From Unio delphinus (taxonomy: Eukaryota > Mollusca > Bivalvia > Unionida > Unionidae), in the NCBI GenBank assembly GCA_029339505.1, contig JAQISU010000132.1, forward strand, positions 5,744,001 through 5,808,000: a stretch of 64,000 bases of DNA, written 5' to 3'. Position 1 is the stretch's first letter. Each line of letters begins with the position of its first letter. A model generated the notes under the pieces. It had not been told where the DNA came from. It was given only the letters and a program-made list of their open reading frames with translations, and did not search any database. Position numbers and translations under genes: made by a program. Positions 10,863 through 25,017 of this stretch are shown here, piece after piece.

Positions 10863-11592
10863 GCAAAGGCGAAGCCTGCACAACTATGATTATCCGCAGT
10901 CAATTTCCGATATGCTGAATCTCTGTGTATTATTGCTGAAACCTTTACAAAGACATGAAACAAAATGTTCACTTTTGTGGCAAAAATAGCTACAGAAAAA
11001 TAAAAATTATTTATTTATTTATTTACAGAAAAATACTCTATTTAGTCTTCTCCCAAATAAATAAAAAGATATCAGAACTTGTTGAATACAGTTTATTTGA
11101 ATACTTTAATTTAATATCATCATAAATAATATAACAATACATAATAAATGTTATTTGGTGGATGATACTGATAACAACCACATGGACCTTATTCTATATG
11201 ATCCATCAAAATAGTTACAGACTTTCGGTATAAACATTTTCATCTACATGGTTTAATAATTTATTAAAAAAAGAGGTAGTAGTCAGTCAACATGAAATAT
11301 TTGATTATTACCTTAGATTTAAACAAAATCTCACAATCGATTTCAAAGTAAACATTTTAAATAATTGTCAGGATATAAATAGATTACATATGATGATTAA
11401 AAAAATTGCCTTAAAGCAGATATTTGGGCCAATTCATTTATTTTTAACTCAAATAGTAGCACTCCCTAAAAGTGCTAGACAACTTAGAATTTGGTGTAGA
11501 AAGTAACATTGTTTGAAAACAAGCTAAGAAACTGTTGTTTGTTTTCTCGGGGTTTTTTTCTGGAAATACTTAACTCTGCAACCCAGAGCAGT
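10863..11592. other. AT-rich non-coding stretch
   Basis: I see no gene, RNA or clear repeat here. Confidence 0.6.
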
Positions 11593-12422
11593 ATTTTTCT
11601 GAAAAACTCATATTTTCCCATACAATTGTAGTAACCTATAAGAACATCCCACATGCTTAAGAAACAAAATCGTAACTAAAATGTATATTATTATTTGAAA
11701 ATATGTACTTTTAATAATTTACAGAAACGGCTATTTTTTCACTCAGGCAGACATTTTCATAAAGTGGCTGAAAGAATAATGCAAAGTCGTCATAGAAACT
11801 TATCTTTTCTTACTTGAACAATAATGGTACCATTGTTATTTTAATATTTAAATATGTGATGAGAATTATTATGTACCGTTATTTTGTCTAAAGACTAATT
11901 GCATACGCAAAATTTAATGCGTTTTTTAGAGAAATGGAAAGTTGGCTTTACCGATGTGAATTTAGTAGTAAAGACCACAATGGCTATATCCGCTCTTGTT
12001 TAATTGTTTGAAGATTCCTGGTCTTGTTGACATAAATCTCCAAACAGAAGTCAGTTACGGTTAAAAGGTTGCTTGACCAACAAAGAGATAAAAACAAAAC
12101 AAAAACTAGCATATCTTACGTTCCAAGAAAACCGCCAATAACATTGAATTAGGAATTGCGTTTGACCGCACCAGTAGCAAATCGCCAAAATGCAACAATT
12201 GTATACGTTTGAAAAACAAGCGATTTAAAAGAAAACAACATGCCAAACGATTGTTATTTATAATAGGGAACATGTAGATCTTTATATCCCAATCTAAACA
12301 TTAACTATGTGTTAGCTTCATTGGATAACTCTCTAAATTATATTTATTATTATTTTTAACAAACATTTTACTTAAACTTAAATTATGAAACGTCTTGTGC
12401 TTCTGCTCGAAAAAGACAAAAG

Positions 12423-12611
12423 ATGGACTGGCCTTGTGCTGTATGTGTTCCTAATTGTGGTGTTGGCTCCTTTGCTTGTGATCGATACAAGTGTTGGATG
12501 CACACAAAGTGTGAAAGGTTGGCATCCGATCATTTAAAAACTATTTCTGGACAATACGCTTTTCAGTCACGTGTGCATTCATGCAGCAGACAGTGGACTG
12601 TGCAACTATGA
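12423..12611 (+). pseudogene. PHD-finger-like exon fragment
   Basis: The 62-codon frame starts PCAVCVPNCG and continues with a CDRYKCWMHTKC-type motif. That resembles the cysteine/histidine spacing of PHD fingers (C-x2-C ... C-x2-C-x2-W-x-H-x2-C), except that one cysteine of the CDxC pair is replaced (RYK). No full domain follows. A GTAAGC donor-like site follows the frame at about 12,634. It may be a captured exon or part of a transposon protein. Confidence 0.45.
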
Positions 12612-12690
12612 AAGCACGATGAATGTCTAAATATGGTAAGCAACATTATCATTATCGTTATTGTTATTATTTGAATTATTTATTTATTCA

Positions 12691-12720
12691 TTAGTAGTAG
12701 TAGTAGTAGTAGTAGTAGTA
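12691..12720. repeat. (AGT)n microsatellite
   Basis: Ten AGT-type units followed by TCATCATCAT. Confidence 0.9.
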
Positions 12721-13785
12721 TCATCATCATCGATACGTTGATTATAAAAAAGCAATTGTATTGACAAGAGATTGTTCTATAATAAACGAGTAAACGAAAA
12801 TAGCAGTAGTAGACTAGACCTAATTGGATTGGCAAACCAGGTATAAAAAGTATGTTTCAAATATTTGACAACAAAATCAACTAACATTGAAGCTGTACGT
12901 CTGTAATTTTGCAAATAGTTGGTAATACAAAACACGCAAGAATTATATATATAATGAGTTGGGTAAAATGTCAATGCAAGGGGTAAAATAGAGAATTCTT
13001 AAGTACTGGTTCAAATTATTAACGATGACTGATGACACATTGCAGAAACACTAATATGAGCTACAACTGATATGGGGCGAACACTGGCTAATGAAAGTTA
13101 AGAATCTACTGTTCTGATACCTAATAGAAGACGTTTCGATTAATCAAGGCATGGATGACGAGAAACTCTTTTGCATCATATTTAAACAACGTTGTCAAGA
13201 TAGTTTTCAACAATAACTACATGGAGAGTTAAATTCAATGGATAGATTATGAGTTTATAATATGATCAGAAACAATCTGATTTGTCAATGTTATATAGAT
13301 TGTTTGACCTCTTTGTGCAGTGTGATCTTGCTGTGCTTGCTCAGAAATGCTTTCCAATACTGGCAAACACAGCAATCGGCTACTTTGAAGAAAATGTCAA
13401 CAAAGACTCCCAAACGTTTTCACCTTTAATAAACAACAGATGGGAACTTGTAAATCAACTTGATATCTGTGGTGGTGAGTCTATATGATGTGAAATTAAA
13501 GTCCGAACCTGTATAGAAATGGCCTGTTGTACATGATGCAGAATTTCGCAAACGATATTCTGTTTTGTTCTCCTATGTTTGTAGGGACTCTTATGAGCTG
13601 CATTTAGATTGTTACATATTATAGTTTGTGGATAATCGAAGCTATACGTGATGTGCTTAATTGTAACATCAACACTTTGTACTCAAATGTAAACAGACCT
13701 ACTGATTATGTAGCACAACTTTTGTCTAGAACACATACGCCCCAGTGAACAAAGGAAGTCATTTGGAGTTTTCTAGTCCAGAATA

Positions 13786-13951
13786 GGATTAATGGGCTGT
13801 AGTATCTGATTTCCCAATCAATTTTGATTGCCTGGAGTATAAAGTGACTTGGAAGGTTATTTCGGATAATTACGGAGAAATTCGGTTAAATCCGGTATGA
13901 AATGGTCTATAGGATTAATGGGCTGTAGTATCTGATTTCCCAATCAATTTT
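13786..13951. repeat. pair of ~38-bp direct repeats
   Basis: GGATTAATGGGCTGTAGTAT followed by CTGATTTCCCAATCAATTTT occurs at about 13,787 and again at about 13,912. The surrounding 13,000-14,690 has no supported gene. A G13-14 homopolymer lies at 14,339-14,352. Confidence 0.85.
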
Positions 13952-14689
13952 TGGCACTGGTGCCAATTAAAAGGGACATGGTCAGCACATCAACTAAGTC
14001 AATGCAATTACACTTGTTCTGCTGACCCATTTGTCACAGATTATAATAATTTTGCGCATGCTCAAAGAGTAAGCCTGGATATAGCATTGAGTAATGACAC
14101 ATACAGAAAAACCTCAAGACAGCTAACACTTTGGGGACTGCAAAATCTGAGGATTTGGCAGCAGCATCTATCCCAGGCATTCTGGGCAGCCACTAAGCTT
14201 TGGAGCATAGAAAAGAAATGACCAATATTCAGAGAATGGAGGAATCTGTTAAGCAAATAATCTTCGGGTGGAGTACAGTACCGTACAGGATTTACCACTG
14301 TGTATAGGTGTGCTTTAAGCACAGGACCCCGTTGGCCAGGGGGGGGGGGGGGCCCATCTTCCTGGCAAAAACATTTAAGATGAATTTTTCAAATGTTTTT
14401 CAAAAGTCAAAACATCCAAATGTTTTTTTTCTAAACATTATAAAAGTGAAATTGGTCTGTAGTGTTTGGGCTGATTTTGTATTGCTTTAGATGTAGTGAT
14501 TGAGTCTGTTAGTATTATGTGCTGAGGAAAGTTGATTTATGTTTCGTTATGGTGTTACATTGTTCTTGTGGCCGTTTTTAAGCTTTTATATTATATTGTT
14601 AATTATCTTTTGTTAATTTCTTACATATTGATTTTAAATTTCTATTATTCAGTTCCCAGAATCGAATCCAAACAACTGATTTTACTGCT

Positions 14690-17120
14690 GCAGCTCCTTA
14701 AAGTTTAACCAAACAATGGGTAGACGATTTAAAAGTTGAGCAAGTAATAGAAAACGCCAAAAGGTACAAAAAGATATAGTCAAGCATTTAAAAGCCAATC
14801 ACGTCATTTGGCTTTTCATGCCCTTGACAGACAAGTTCACCAGCAGATACAGAAGATTCAGATGCGTTACTTGCCACCCAGGAACATTTGTCAGTAACTC
14901 CAGTACCAGTACCAGTAGATCCACATACACGGCAGCTTCAGTTTTCCCCATCAAATGTACAGAATCGAGTGTTAGCTCTTCTGCTGATTTCATTGTAAAG
15001 AATGATGTAGGTTTATCGACTACATTGAGCAATGAATACATTTCATTCTGCATTGAGAAAAGCCCTTGGAATGTCAACACTGGGTTAGACCTTTCACAAC
15101 TTCGAAGCGAACCTACAAAAACCATACTCGTTCATGTTCATTAAGTTTTTTATTCTCCACTAAATTAAATGGAGAAGGCTACCATCAGGAAGGGCTAGTA
15201 TATTCTCCAACAGAAGTAAAAGTTTACTGTTTTGTGTGCAAAATTTTCTCAAAATTCTCTAGGAATGATTCTTCAACTACAGCTCTAGCTTCTTCAGGAT
15301 TTCATCACATGTCTCATCCTCAAATTATTAAGACCCATGAAAATTCAAAAAGTCATATGTACTCTGTTGACCTACTTAACAAGAAAACATGGTCAGACGC
15401 TTACAACAAAACTTGATGAGCAAGTCAAAGCATAACAGGAATACTGGAGGTATGTACATGTACTTCAATGAGTGATGGCAGTGATTTGTCGGTTGGCAGA
15501 ATGTGGATTGCCTTTTTGAGATGATGAAACTTTCGACTCACCAAAGAACGGAAACTTTCTCAGTTTGCTGGAATTGATTGCCAAATTTGAGCCCTTCTTA
15601 TGTGCCCACATAAACCAGTATGGAAAAAAAAGATCTAGCCATCCATCATACCTATCCAAAACCGTTTGTGAAGAACTTATCCAGATAATGGCTAAAAACG
15701 TTCTTGACGAAATAGTCACAGAAATCAAACAAGCAGGGTATCTTAATGTATTGGTCAATTCTACAGCTGATGTTTCCGATGTTGATCAACTCACTGTAAT
15801 TGTTAGAAATGTTTCTCCATTTGATGGAATACCAGTAGAACGATTTTTGACATTAATTAAACTGAAGAATCACACAGGTGAAGGAATGTCCGAATTGATA
15901 CTGAACTTCTTTGATTTACTTGAAACTAGTTTTAGTAAATAAAGGGGTCAATCATATGGCAATGCATATAACATGGCTGGAAAGTATAATGGCGTTCAAC
16001 AAAAAATTCAGTAAAAGAATAAGTTTGCAAAATGTATACCCTGTGTTGGACATTCCTTAAACCTGGTTCTAAGAGCTGCAGTTGACCCTTGCCTGGATGC
16101 AGTGAATTTCTTGGACGTGGTCATTGAACTTTATTGCTTTATCTCAGTCTGTACAAGACGGTGGGCAGTGTTGAAAACTTCTTGCCACCACTGTCAAATG
16201 TTCTGCAACTTTTATCTGACAAAAGATGGGAGGCCCATTCCACAGCTATGCCAGCCACATCCATGATGAAGACACTGAAAAGGATGATACTAGACCACAA
16301 GTTGAAAATCTGTTGCAGAAAATGGAAGAATCTGAATTTGTGTTCATGCCCCATCTATGGGCAGATTTGTTTGAGCAGTTTCACAAAGTAAGTAATGCCC
16401 TTCAAGGTCCACAGGTTTCATTGATAATGTGTGCATATATACAGTTCACTTCTATAACTTGTTTCCAGCATACGGGAAAACGTTGATGAGATTGAGGAGC
16501 AAGCAAAAAGTACTCTACCTGATGTAAAGTACAGAACTCTCCAAAGAAGGCGTAGAGTACGAAAACGACAACACAATGATGGCAGTGCAACTGATGCCTT
16601 GGATGGAATTCCTCCAAGAGATGAGGTTATGATACGTTCATTTATCCCTGTAATTGATGCTCTACACTCAAAGTTAGACAGAAGAGCTATTGTGTATAGG
16701 AGAGTAGCTGACCATTTCTCCTTTTTAATTGATCTGTAAGCAATGAGGGAACAAATTCTCCATGGTGTCATGAGACTAGAACAAGAATATTCAAAGGATG
16801 TTGAAATCAGTATTGTTGATGAACTCTTTCTTGACTTTCCACTTGTATGTCAAACAGGCTCATGCAGAAAAAAAAATTTTCAGCCAATAATTTTATGGTC
16901 ACTAACTGTCCTGTAGAGCGATCAATATCTAGGCTGAAAAGGTTCAAAAATGATCTTCGTTCAACAATGTCACAAGAACAGCTGTCTGGTCTGAGGATTC
17001 TTGTATAGAGAATGATAAACTACAACTTATTGATTTTGATGACATCATTGATGAGTTTGCACTCAGTCAGGAAGATATTCTGACATTAAACAGTCACTGT
17101 AAAAATGTAAACAGGCGGTA
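14690..17120 (+). pseudogene. hAT transposase (ZMYM1-like), broken, copy B
   Basis: Successive plus-strand frames follow the order of a hAT transposase of the TTF-finger/DUF4371 type. A TTF-type zinc finger lies at 15,066-15,416 (KVYCFVCKIF, then HENSKSH). A DUF4371-like RNase-H region lies at 15,565-15,942 with STADVSDVDQLTVIVR. Next come a GKYNGVQQ-type segment with CVGHSLNLVLRAAVDPCLDA at about 15,960-16,110, a helical insertion to about 16,700, and a decayed dimerisation part to 17,120. Stops and shifts occur between every block, so it cannot make a protein. I could not define terminal inverted repeats or a target duplication; CAGGGCCA...TGGCCCTG at 17,344-17,375 is only a hairpin. Confidence 0.8.
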
Positions 17121-18082
17121 ACAGGGTAATACAAAAACATGGCAATTTGATTTTTTGACCGTTTTGTGTAAACAGTAAACTTCTTGATCAATCATCATTG
17201 TAAAAATAATGACTGATCAGGTAACACGTAATATTTGAACTACTCCTAAATTTCCTGAGTATGTACACCTGACTACCTGTGTAGGCCTACTGGGGCTACC
17301 TCCTTCAGGGCCTAAGTAAGGCCGTCATAACTTAATTAGAACAGGGCCACATTTGTCAATAATCTGGCCCTGATTAAGTACTACTAGTTTTAGAAGAAAT
17401 GCTCAATATGTTTGTGCCTCACATTCTGACTGTGAAACATACTCAAACCGGAATTAAACAAACAGCTACGTAGTTGTGGATAATATGAAAAATATCGAAA
17501 GGTAAAACAACACAAGCCTGTGTGATACTGGGATGACTGTGGTGTATGGAACGGCGATAAGTCCTACATGAGTAGAACTAAATATCAGATAAGACGAAGC
17601 AAAGATAAGAAACTTTGTCAAGTTATAGTCACTGAGAGATTGATTTACAAAACTATTTGGTTTGAAAATATAGCCAATTAAAAGGAAATGACAAAAATGT
17701 TTCATAAAATAATAAAGCCAGGAAACAATTTATTGAACTTATCTTTGAACCAATAGTATTTTCACAGCTAAAAACAAGGCAACTTTTCATGAAAGTAACA
17801 GAATCTTAAAAAATTTATTGAAATTAAACATGAGGATTATTGTAATATTAAAAAATATATACTCAGGAGAAAATTCAAAACATGCTGTATATGATGATGA
17901 CCAGCTGTGGACAAACAATAATATGGAAAACAAGAACCAATGGTTATAGGTTCTGCTAAAATGGAAACGAAAAAAAAGCCAGCTAACTCATTGAAAAAAT
18001 TTATGACCTGCTTAAGGTTCACCTCATCAACCTTGGTCAATTTTCGTACAGGGCAGGAAACTTTCTTCTCAGTACATCATTC

Positions 18083-18292
18083 TTGCCATGTAAAAAAAGT
18101 AAATCAGCATGGAATTCAAAATCTCAGGGAAAAAAAATACCACCTATTCATGATTGTTTTACAGAAATTCCACCATACATTAACATCGGGTCGACCTCAG
18201 ATGGCAAGACCACTGTACTGACAGCTCTAAATATGGCAAAGACTCCAAAGCAAAGAACATTGTGCCAGGTAAGAAGAATGCAGCCAAAGTAG
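18083..18292 (+). other. short conserved frame of unknown nature (copy B)
   Basis: Partner of 2,367-2,549; the last ~45 codons are shared and the start differs. It is not recognised. Confidence 0.22.
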
Positions 18293-18738
18293 GACACAAG
18301 TTTGTTGTAATGAATTAAACAAGTAGCTATATAGACTTTGAAATAGACATTAGTATTATGCCATTTCATAACATTGTGTGCCATTGTGAAGGATAACTAT
18401 TTCTGTTGATAGTTTGACACATACATACATTTTAAAATAATAAATATTTTAGTTAAGATTTTGTCATACTTTGTAAGCCATTCTGAAATGCAATGAATTT
18501 AGAATTATCTCCCAATTACCGGTGATATATTAGAGTATATGTAACTAATTATATTTTTTAAGTTCTTATTAATTTATAAGATTCCATTATTATTATTCTT
18601 TAACTGTCCTATTAAACCTTGATTCAAACCTTGATTAATAGGCACTAAAAGTTGTGTATTTTTTTACCTATGTACATATTCACACTGCGTTTATAATAAT
18701 TTTTCTTTTGCATTTTGTCAACTTAAAATTCATAGCAA

Positions 18739-19728
18739 TTAATTCACTACATCACTCACATCTGTAAGGTTGTCACCTGTGTGGATTGTGGAGTGATTAG
18801 ATAATTTAGAGGCATCTCTAAACATTTTCCCACATAATTCACACTTGTATGGTTTGTCACCAGTGTGTATCCTCAAATGTCTTGACAAATTCCAGTTGTG
18901 GCTAAATACTTTCCCACAAAATTCACAGTTATATGGTTTTACACCAGTGTGTATCGACAAATGTGCATGCAAATGTGATTTCTGTCTAAACTCTTTCCCA
19001 CACGTTTCACACTTGTATGGTTTGTCAGAAGTGTGAATCATGATATGTCTAGACAAAGTATTTTTATGTCTAAACTCTTTCCCACATGTTTCACACTTGT
19101 ATGGTTTTTCACCAGTATGTATTGTTAAGTGTGTCTCCAAATCTGAGAACTGGATGAAAAATTTGCCGCATATTTCACATCTGTATGAGTTATCACCTGT
19201 GTGTATCCTTAAGTGTGTGGACAAGGTCGAGTTCCGGCTAAAAAGCTTCCCACATATTTCACATTTGTATGGTTTCTCACCAGTGTGTATCTTCAAGTGT
19301 TCCAATAACTTCGAGTTCAGACAAAACAATTTTCCACATGTTTCGCAACTGTATGTTTTTTCTCCTGTATGTATTCTCATGTGCACGGACAAACTAGAGT
19401 TCTCTGAAAAGAACTTCTCGCAAATTTCACATTTGAAGGACTTCTTACCAGTGTGAATCCTCATGTGTCTGACAACATTAGATTTAATGTTAAACAATTT
19501 CCCACATATATCACACTTATATGGTTTGATACCTGTGTGAATCGTCATATGCATAGACAAACCAGAGATCTGGATGAATAATTTCCCACAAATTGCACAT
19601 TTCCATGGTTTGTCGCCAGTGTGTATCCTCGTGTGCACGGATAAATGCTCCTTCCGATTGAACCGTTTTTCACATATTTCACACTTAAAAGGTTTATCAC
19701 CAGTTCCAATGCATTTCAGTGGATCCAT
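18739..19728 (-). CDS. C2H2 zinc-finger protein B (11 fingers)
   Basis: 329 residues made of 11 complete C2H2 fingers with standard TG(D/E)KPY linkers and a short tail (TGDNLTDVSDVVN). It is the duplicate partner of gene A and aligns finger by finger from the shared start (GTGDKPxKCEICEKRFNRKE). It keeps an intact last finger where A is truncated. No effector domain is present. The predicted role is a nuclear sequence-specific DNA binder. The same splice-acceptor-like TTGTGATTTCAG lies just upstream of the ATG. The frame is intact and of normal length, so this copy may still be functional. Confidence 0.92.
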   Translation of the reverse strand: MDPLKCIGTGDKPFKCEICEKRFNRKEHLSVHTRIHTGDKPWKCAICGKLFIQISGLSMHMTIHTGIKPYKCDICGKLFNIKSNVVRHMRIHTGKKSFKCEICEKFFSENSSLSVHMRIHTGEKTYSCETCGKLFCLNSKLLEHLKIHTGEKPYKCEICGKLFSRNSTLSTHLRIHTGDNSYRCEICGKFFIQFSDLETHLTIHTGEKPYKCETCGKEFRHKNTLSRHIMIHTSDKPYKCETCGKEFRQKSHLHAHLSIHTGVKPYNCEFCGKVFSHNWNLSRHLRIHTGDKPYKCELCGKMFRDASKLSNHSTIHTGDNLTDVSDVVN

Positions 19729-19847
19729 TGTACTGAAATCACAACCTATAGTTTATCACAGTGAATGTAATAATATAAGGCCACAGATTTACTTGGCACT
19801 AATATAATTTATGGTAGGTTCCTGTTGAGTGTTCCCCGGTATGACTA

Positions 19848-19960
19848 AAGTACGAAAAGTTGCGAAAAGTTACGAAAAGTTGGGTAAAGTGCGAAAAGTT
19901 TAGAAAAGTGCGAACAGTTACGAAAGCGAGAAAAATTACGTAAAGTTGAGAAAGGTTACT
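19848..19960. repeat. (GAAAAGTTRC)n minisatellite
   Basis: Same 10-11-bp family as 4,425-4,566, downstream of the duplicated zinc-finger gene. Confidence 0.8.
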
Positions 19961-20209
19961 GCACTTAAGTCAAAACTTCCAGAAGTCACGCCGTACCTCC
20001 TTTTTTTTTAAAGGGTGGTCTTCGCCATGGTGATCTTCACAGACCATTTGGGGAGGCCCTCCTGCCCTTATATTAAGTGTTTGTCATAAGGTGTGTTTTC
20101 GACTTTATAATAAATTTGTTAAATATATATTTTTGTATTCCCGAATATCTTTTTTTTTGTTGAATATAGATATGCATATAGTTTTTATTTGTTATTTAAA
20201 TTAAATTAA

Positions 20210-21148
20210 ATTAAATCATCGTCTCTAAGAAACTCTTGATTATCATAGACATTTTCTTCTTTTCTTCTCTTCTGTTTCCTCCTTATTTATCCTGTTCCTT
20301 CATTTCTTCTATTGTTTCCTCTTTCTGTTTTGTTTCTACGCTTGTTGTTTTCGGCTGTTCCGCTGGGGCTTTATTTAAATTTAGCGCCATTGTTTTTTCT
20401 TCGGTTTGTTTCCCTTTATACTCCATCTCCTTCGGTCTTCCATTTTGTTTTCCCTGTTGAGTTGTTCCTGCTGTTACCTGTTATTGTTGATTTATTGTTG
20501 TGGATTTGGGAGTGCTACTCGTCATTGTTTTGTTGTTTGTTCTTTCTTCCTTTGTTGTTGTTTTCCTTTATCCTGTTATTGTTGTTGTTGTTGTTTCATT
20601 CCCCCTATATCTTGTGGTTGTTTTGCCTGTTGTTTTTGTTCTTGCAATTCCTGTTCCGGTTGATGCTGTTTATTTGTTGTTCTCCCTTGCTGCTCTTCAT
20701 TATTTCGGGGACATTTGAAGAGGCTATGTCCCGTCTCATTGCATCTATTGCCTTTTTTTATTATCATAAATGCATCCTTTGTACACTGTTTTAGCCAGAA
20801 ATTCATGCATTAAATACGACTTTTTTATGGTTTTTAGGTGTACCTTCTCTTTTTCATCGTATATTTGCGTTGATTTGATCATCCCCAGTCTTGCTGTTAT
20901 TACTTTAACTCTAAATTTTTCTTCCAAATATTTCACCACAACTTCTAACGATATCTCTAGCGGGATGTCTGAAATTTTCACCTCTCCAGTCCGCTTTTTC
21001 ATTTTTTTGCTCAATAGGTGCTGGTTTTTCCACGTTTATTATCCCTTTTGATGTTATCATTCGTCCATATGGTAACACGGGTTCTTTCCCTTTGGATCTT
21101 ATGATGTAACCTTGATATTCTATCGGGTTTATGGAGTAAAGTTTTTTT

Positions 21149-21229
<81 letters not shown>

Positions 21230-21400
21230 AAAAAAAACTATATATATATGTATATATCTCGACTCCATAGTTTTTATTGTTGTCATCACCTGTGCTGTAT
21301 TTGGGAAATCTTTCCTCGGTGTTCCTGCCATGTTGAGGAACTGTGCTCCTTTTCTGTAGTCACATTGAAGGTAGCATTCTGCACGTTCTACCCGTTTCAC
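20210..21400 (-). pseudogene. LINE ORF1/gag-like relic interrupted by an AT microsatellite
   Basis: On the minus strand the frames at 21,235-21,400, 20,745-21,150 and 20,576-20,806 read like one protein. A basic N-terminal part is followed by a folded region (DIPLEISLEVVVKYLEEKF), then a partial knuckle CNETGHSLFKC that lacks its first cysteine, then a Q/N/K-rich low-complexity tail down to about 20,210. A (AT)n block at 21,153-21,226 splits the gene. ORF1 proteins with knuckles and charged tails are typical of non-LTR retrotransposons. No ORF2 is adjacent. The plus-strand frames here are shadows of the Q/N-rich tail. Confidence 0.5.
21153..21226. repeat. (AT)n microsatellite
   Basis: Pure AT run inside the ORF1-like relic. 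Confidence 0.95.
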
Positions 21401-22081
21401 CTTGATTTATTTTTCAAGGTTACTCATTTCTTTCATATTTGCCATCCTGTTTCCTTCCATTCCTCTTTCTTTTTACCTCTATTTTCTTTGTCTTTGTTAA
21501 TTTTTTAAGTTTTCTTCTATTATGATGCTATCTTTGTTGTATTCCGTATATGCTACATGGTCTGTTTCATGCGGGCCATTGCTATTATAAACACTTTCTT
21601 TTCTTCTCAGCAACAAATATAGGCCGTACTTCTGAACGCCAAAACCTACCCATGTCGAGACGTACTCAAAGTAAAACGATTCCATACCAAAATGTAACTG
21701 ATTATTGCGTACTTTTTTAATATTTTTTAATGTATATAATACTTTATGCATTTCATCCCCCCCAAAAAAAAAACAAACAACAAAATTAGAAACAAGAAGA
21801 TATTTATATTATCACAGGCATAATGTATGTAACGAAATCGAGCTGACCCTTTGAGACTGGGCAGGGTTTTAAAGAAACAATAAACACGTCCGTGGATGAC
21901 AATGGCAATATATTAAATACTGCTACTAATGTTATGAAAATAACACAGAAAGGCATATAATATAGATATAAAACACAATGAAATATAATTTGACTAACTC
22001 ATGTAGTCAAAAAGTTCTAGCAACTCCATATAAACTTCATGTATGTAAATATCTCTAGCTAACTTTCATATAAACAAAACC
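21401..22081. other. AT-rich non-coding stretch
   Basis: No supported gene or repeat. Confidence 0.55.
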
Positions 22082-22275
22082 TTGTTGCAAACCTTTATAT
22101 AATCAACCACTGGTTGCAAAAATTTATATAGTCAACCACTGGTTGCAAAAATTTATGTAGTCAACCACTGGTTGCAAAAAATTATGTAGTGAACCACTGG
22201 TTGCAAAAATTTATGTAGTCAACCACTGGTTGCAAACCTTTATATAATCAACCACTGGTTGCAAAAATTTATGTA
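22082..22275. repeat. 29-bp minisatellite with palindromic core
   Basis: About six units of CAACCACTGGTTGCAAAAAT plus TTATGTAGT. The core CAACCACTGGTTG is a perfect inverted repeat around a central C. Diverged ~45-bp units built on ATGTAGTCAAAACACTA continue to about 22,395. The unit length equals that of the 7,807 satellite but the sequence is unrelated. Confidence 0.9.
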
Positions 22276-22654
22276 GTCAGACACTATTGTCATAATTTAC
22301 ATGTAGTCAGAACACTACTGTTATTGTACTTTACATGTAGTCAAAACACTATTTGTTATTGTGCTTTACTTGTAGTCAAAACACTACTCTGATTGGAAAA
22401 TGCATGTTGACACGGCCTTCTCTCTGGCACGGTCACTTTCCCCTCCGAACTTGTACCCGTACGTTGGCACTGAATTGGTGGGTTGTGCTAGTAATGGTAC
22501 ACCAGACGTCGTGGTATTTATAAGCCCATCCGGCTGCTCATAACCGGCGAGCAAACTCTTTGGCTTTAACTAAATCGAAAATGGCACCTGCCCCGACAGC
22601 TGATTATGTTTAGAGCTTCCCTCTATATTGGCTGTGCCCTTCGATATCTCTACC

Positions 22655-24880
<2,226 letters not shown>

Positions 24881-24914
<34 letters not shown>

Positions 24915-24942
24915 TATATATATATATGTTCTCTCTATTTCT

Positions 24943-25013
<71 letters not shown>
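24881..25013. repeat. (AT)n microsatellite tracts
   Basis: AT runs at 24,881-24,926 and 24,946-25,013 flank the solo LTR on its right. Together with 23,968-24,021 they look like one microsatellite split by the insertion. Confidence 0.9.

Positions 25014-25017
<4 letters not shown>

Larger units (their letters stand above)
11593..19810. repeat. segmental duplication, copy B
   Basis: This is the longer partner of copy A (308-4,250). It includes a PHD-like fragment, a longer hAT relic, the shared non-coding block and zinc-finger gene B. Order and strand match copy A throughout the shared blocks. Confidence 0.85.

Noticed and set aside
14799..15144. Overlapping 108-codon frames on both strands
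   Set aside because: The region precedes the hAT zinc finger and neither frame matches hAT or anything else; chance openness in decayed sequence.
17344..17375. Inverted repeat CAGGGCCA...TGGCCCTG as a hAT terminal repeat
   Set aside because: Both arms lie within 32 bases and no partner end or 8-bp duplication was found.
20236..20794. Hydrophobic plus-strand frames rich in F, L, V and C
   Set aside because: They are the antisense of the Q/N/K-rich low-complexity tail of the minus-strand ORF1-like relic.
22500..22600. TATA-like TATTTATAAG followed by a short ATG frame
   Set aside because: The frame is only ten codons and no gene follows before the microsatellite.
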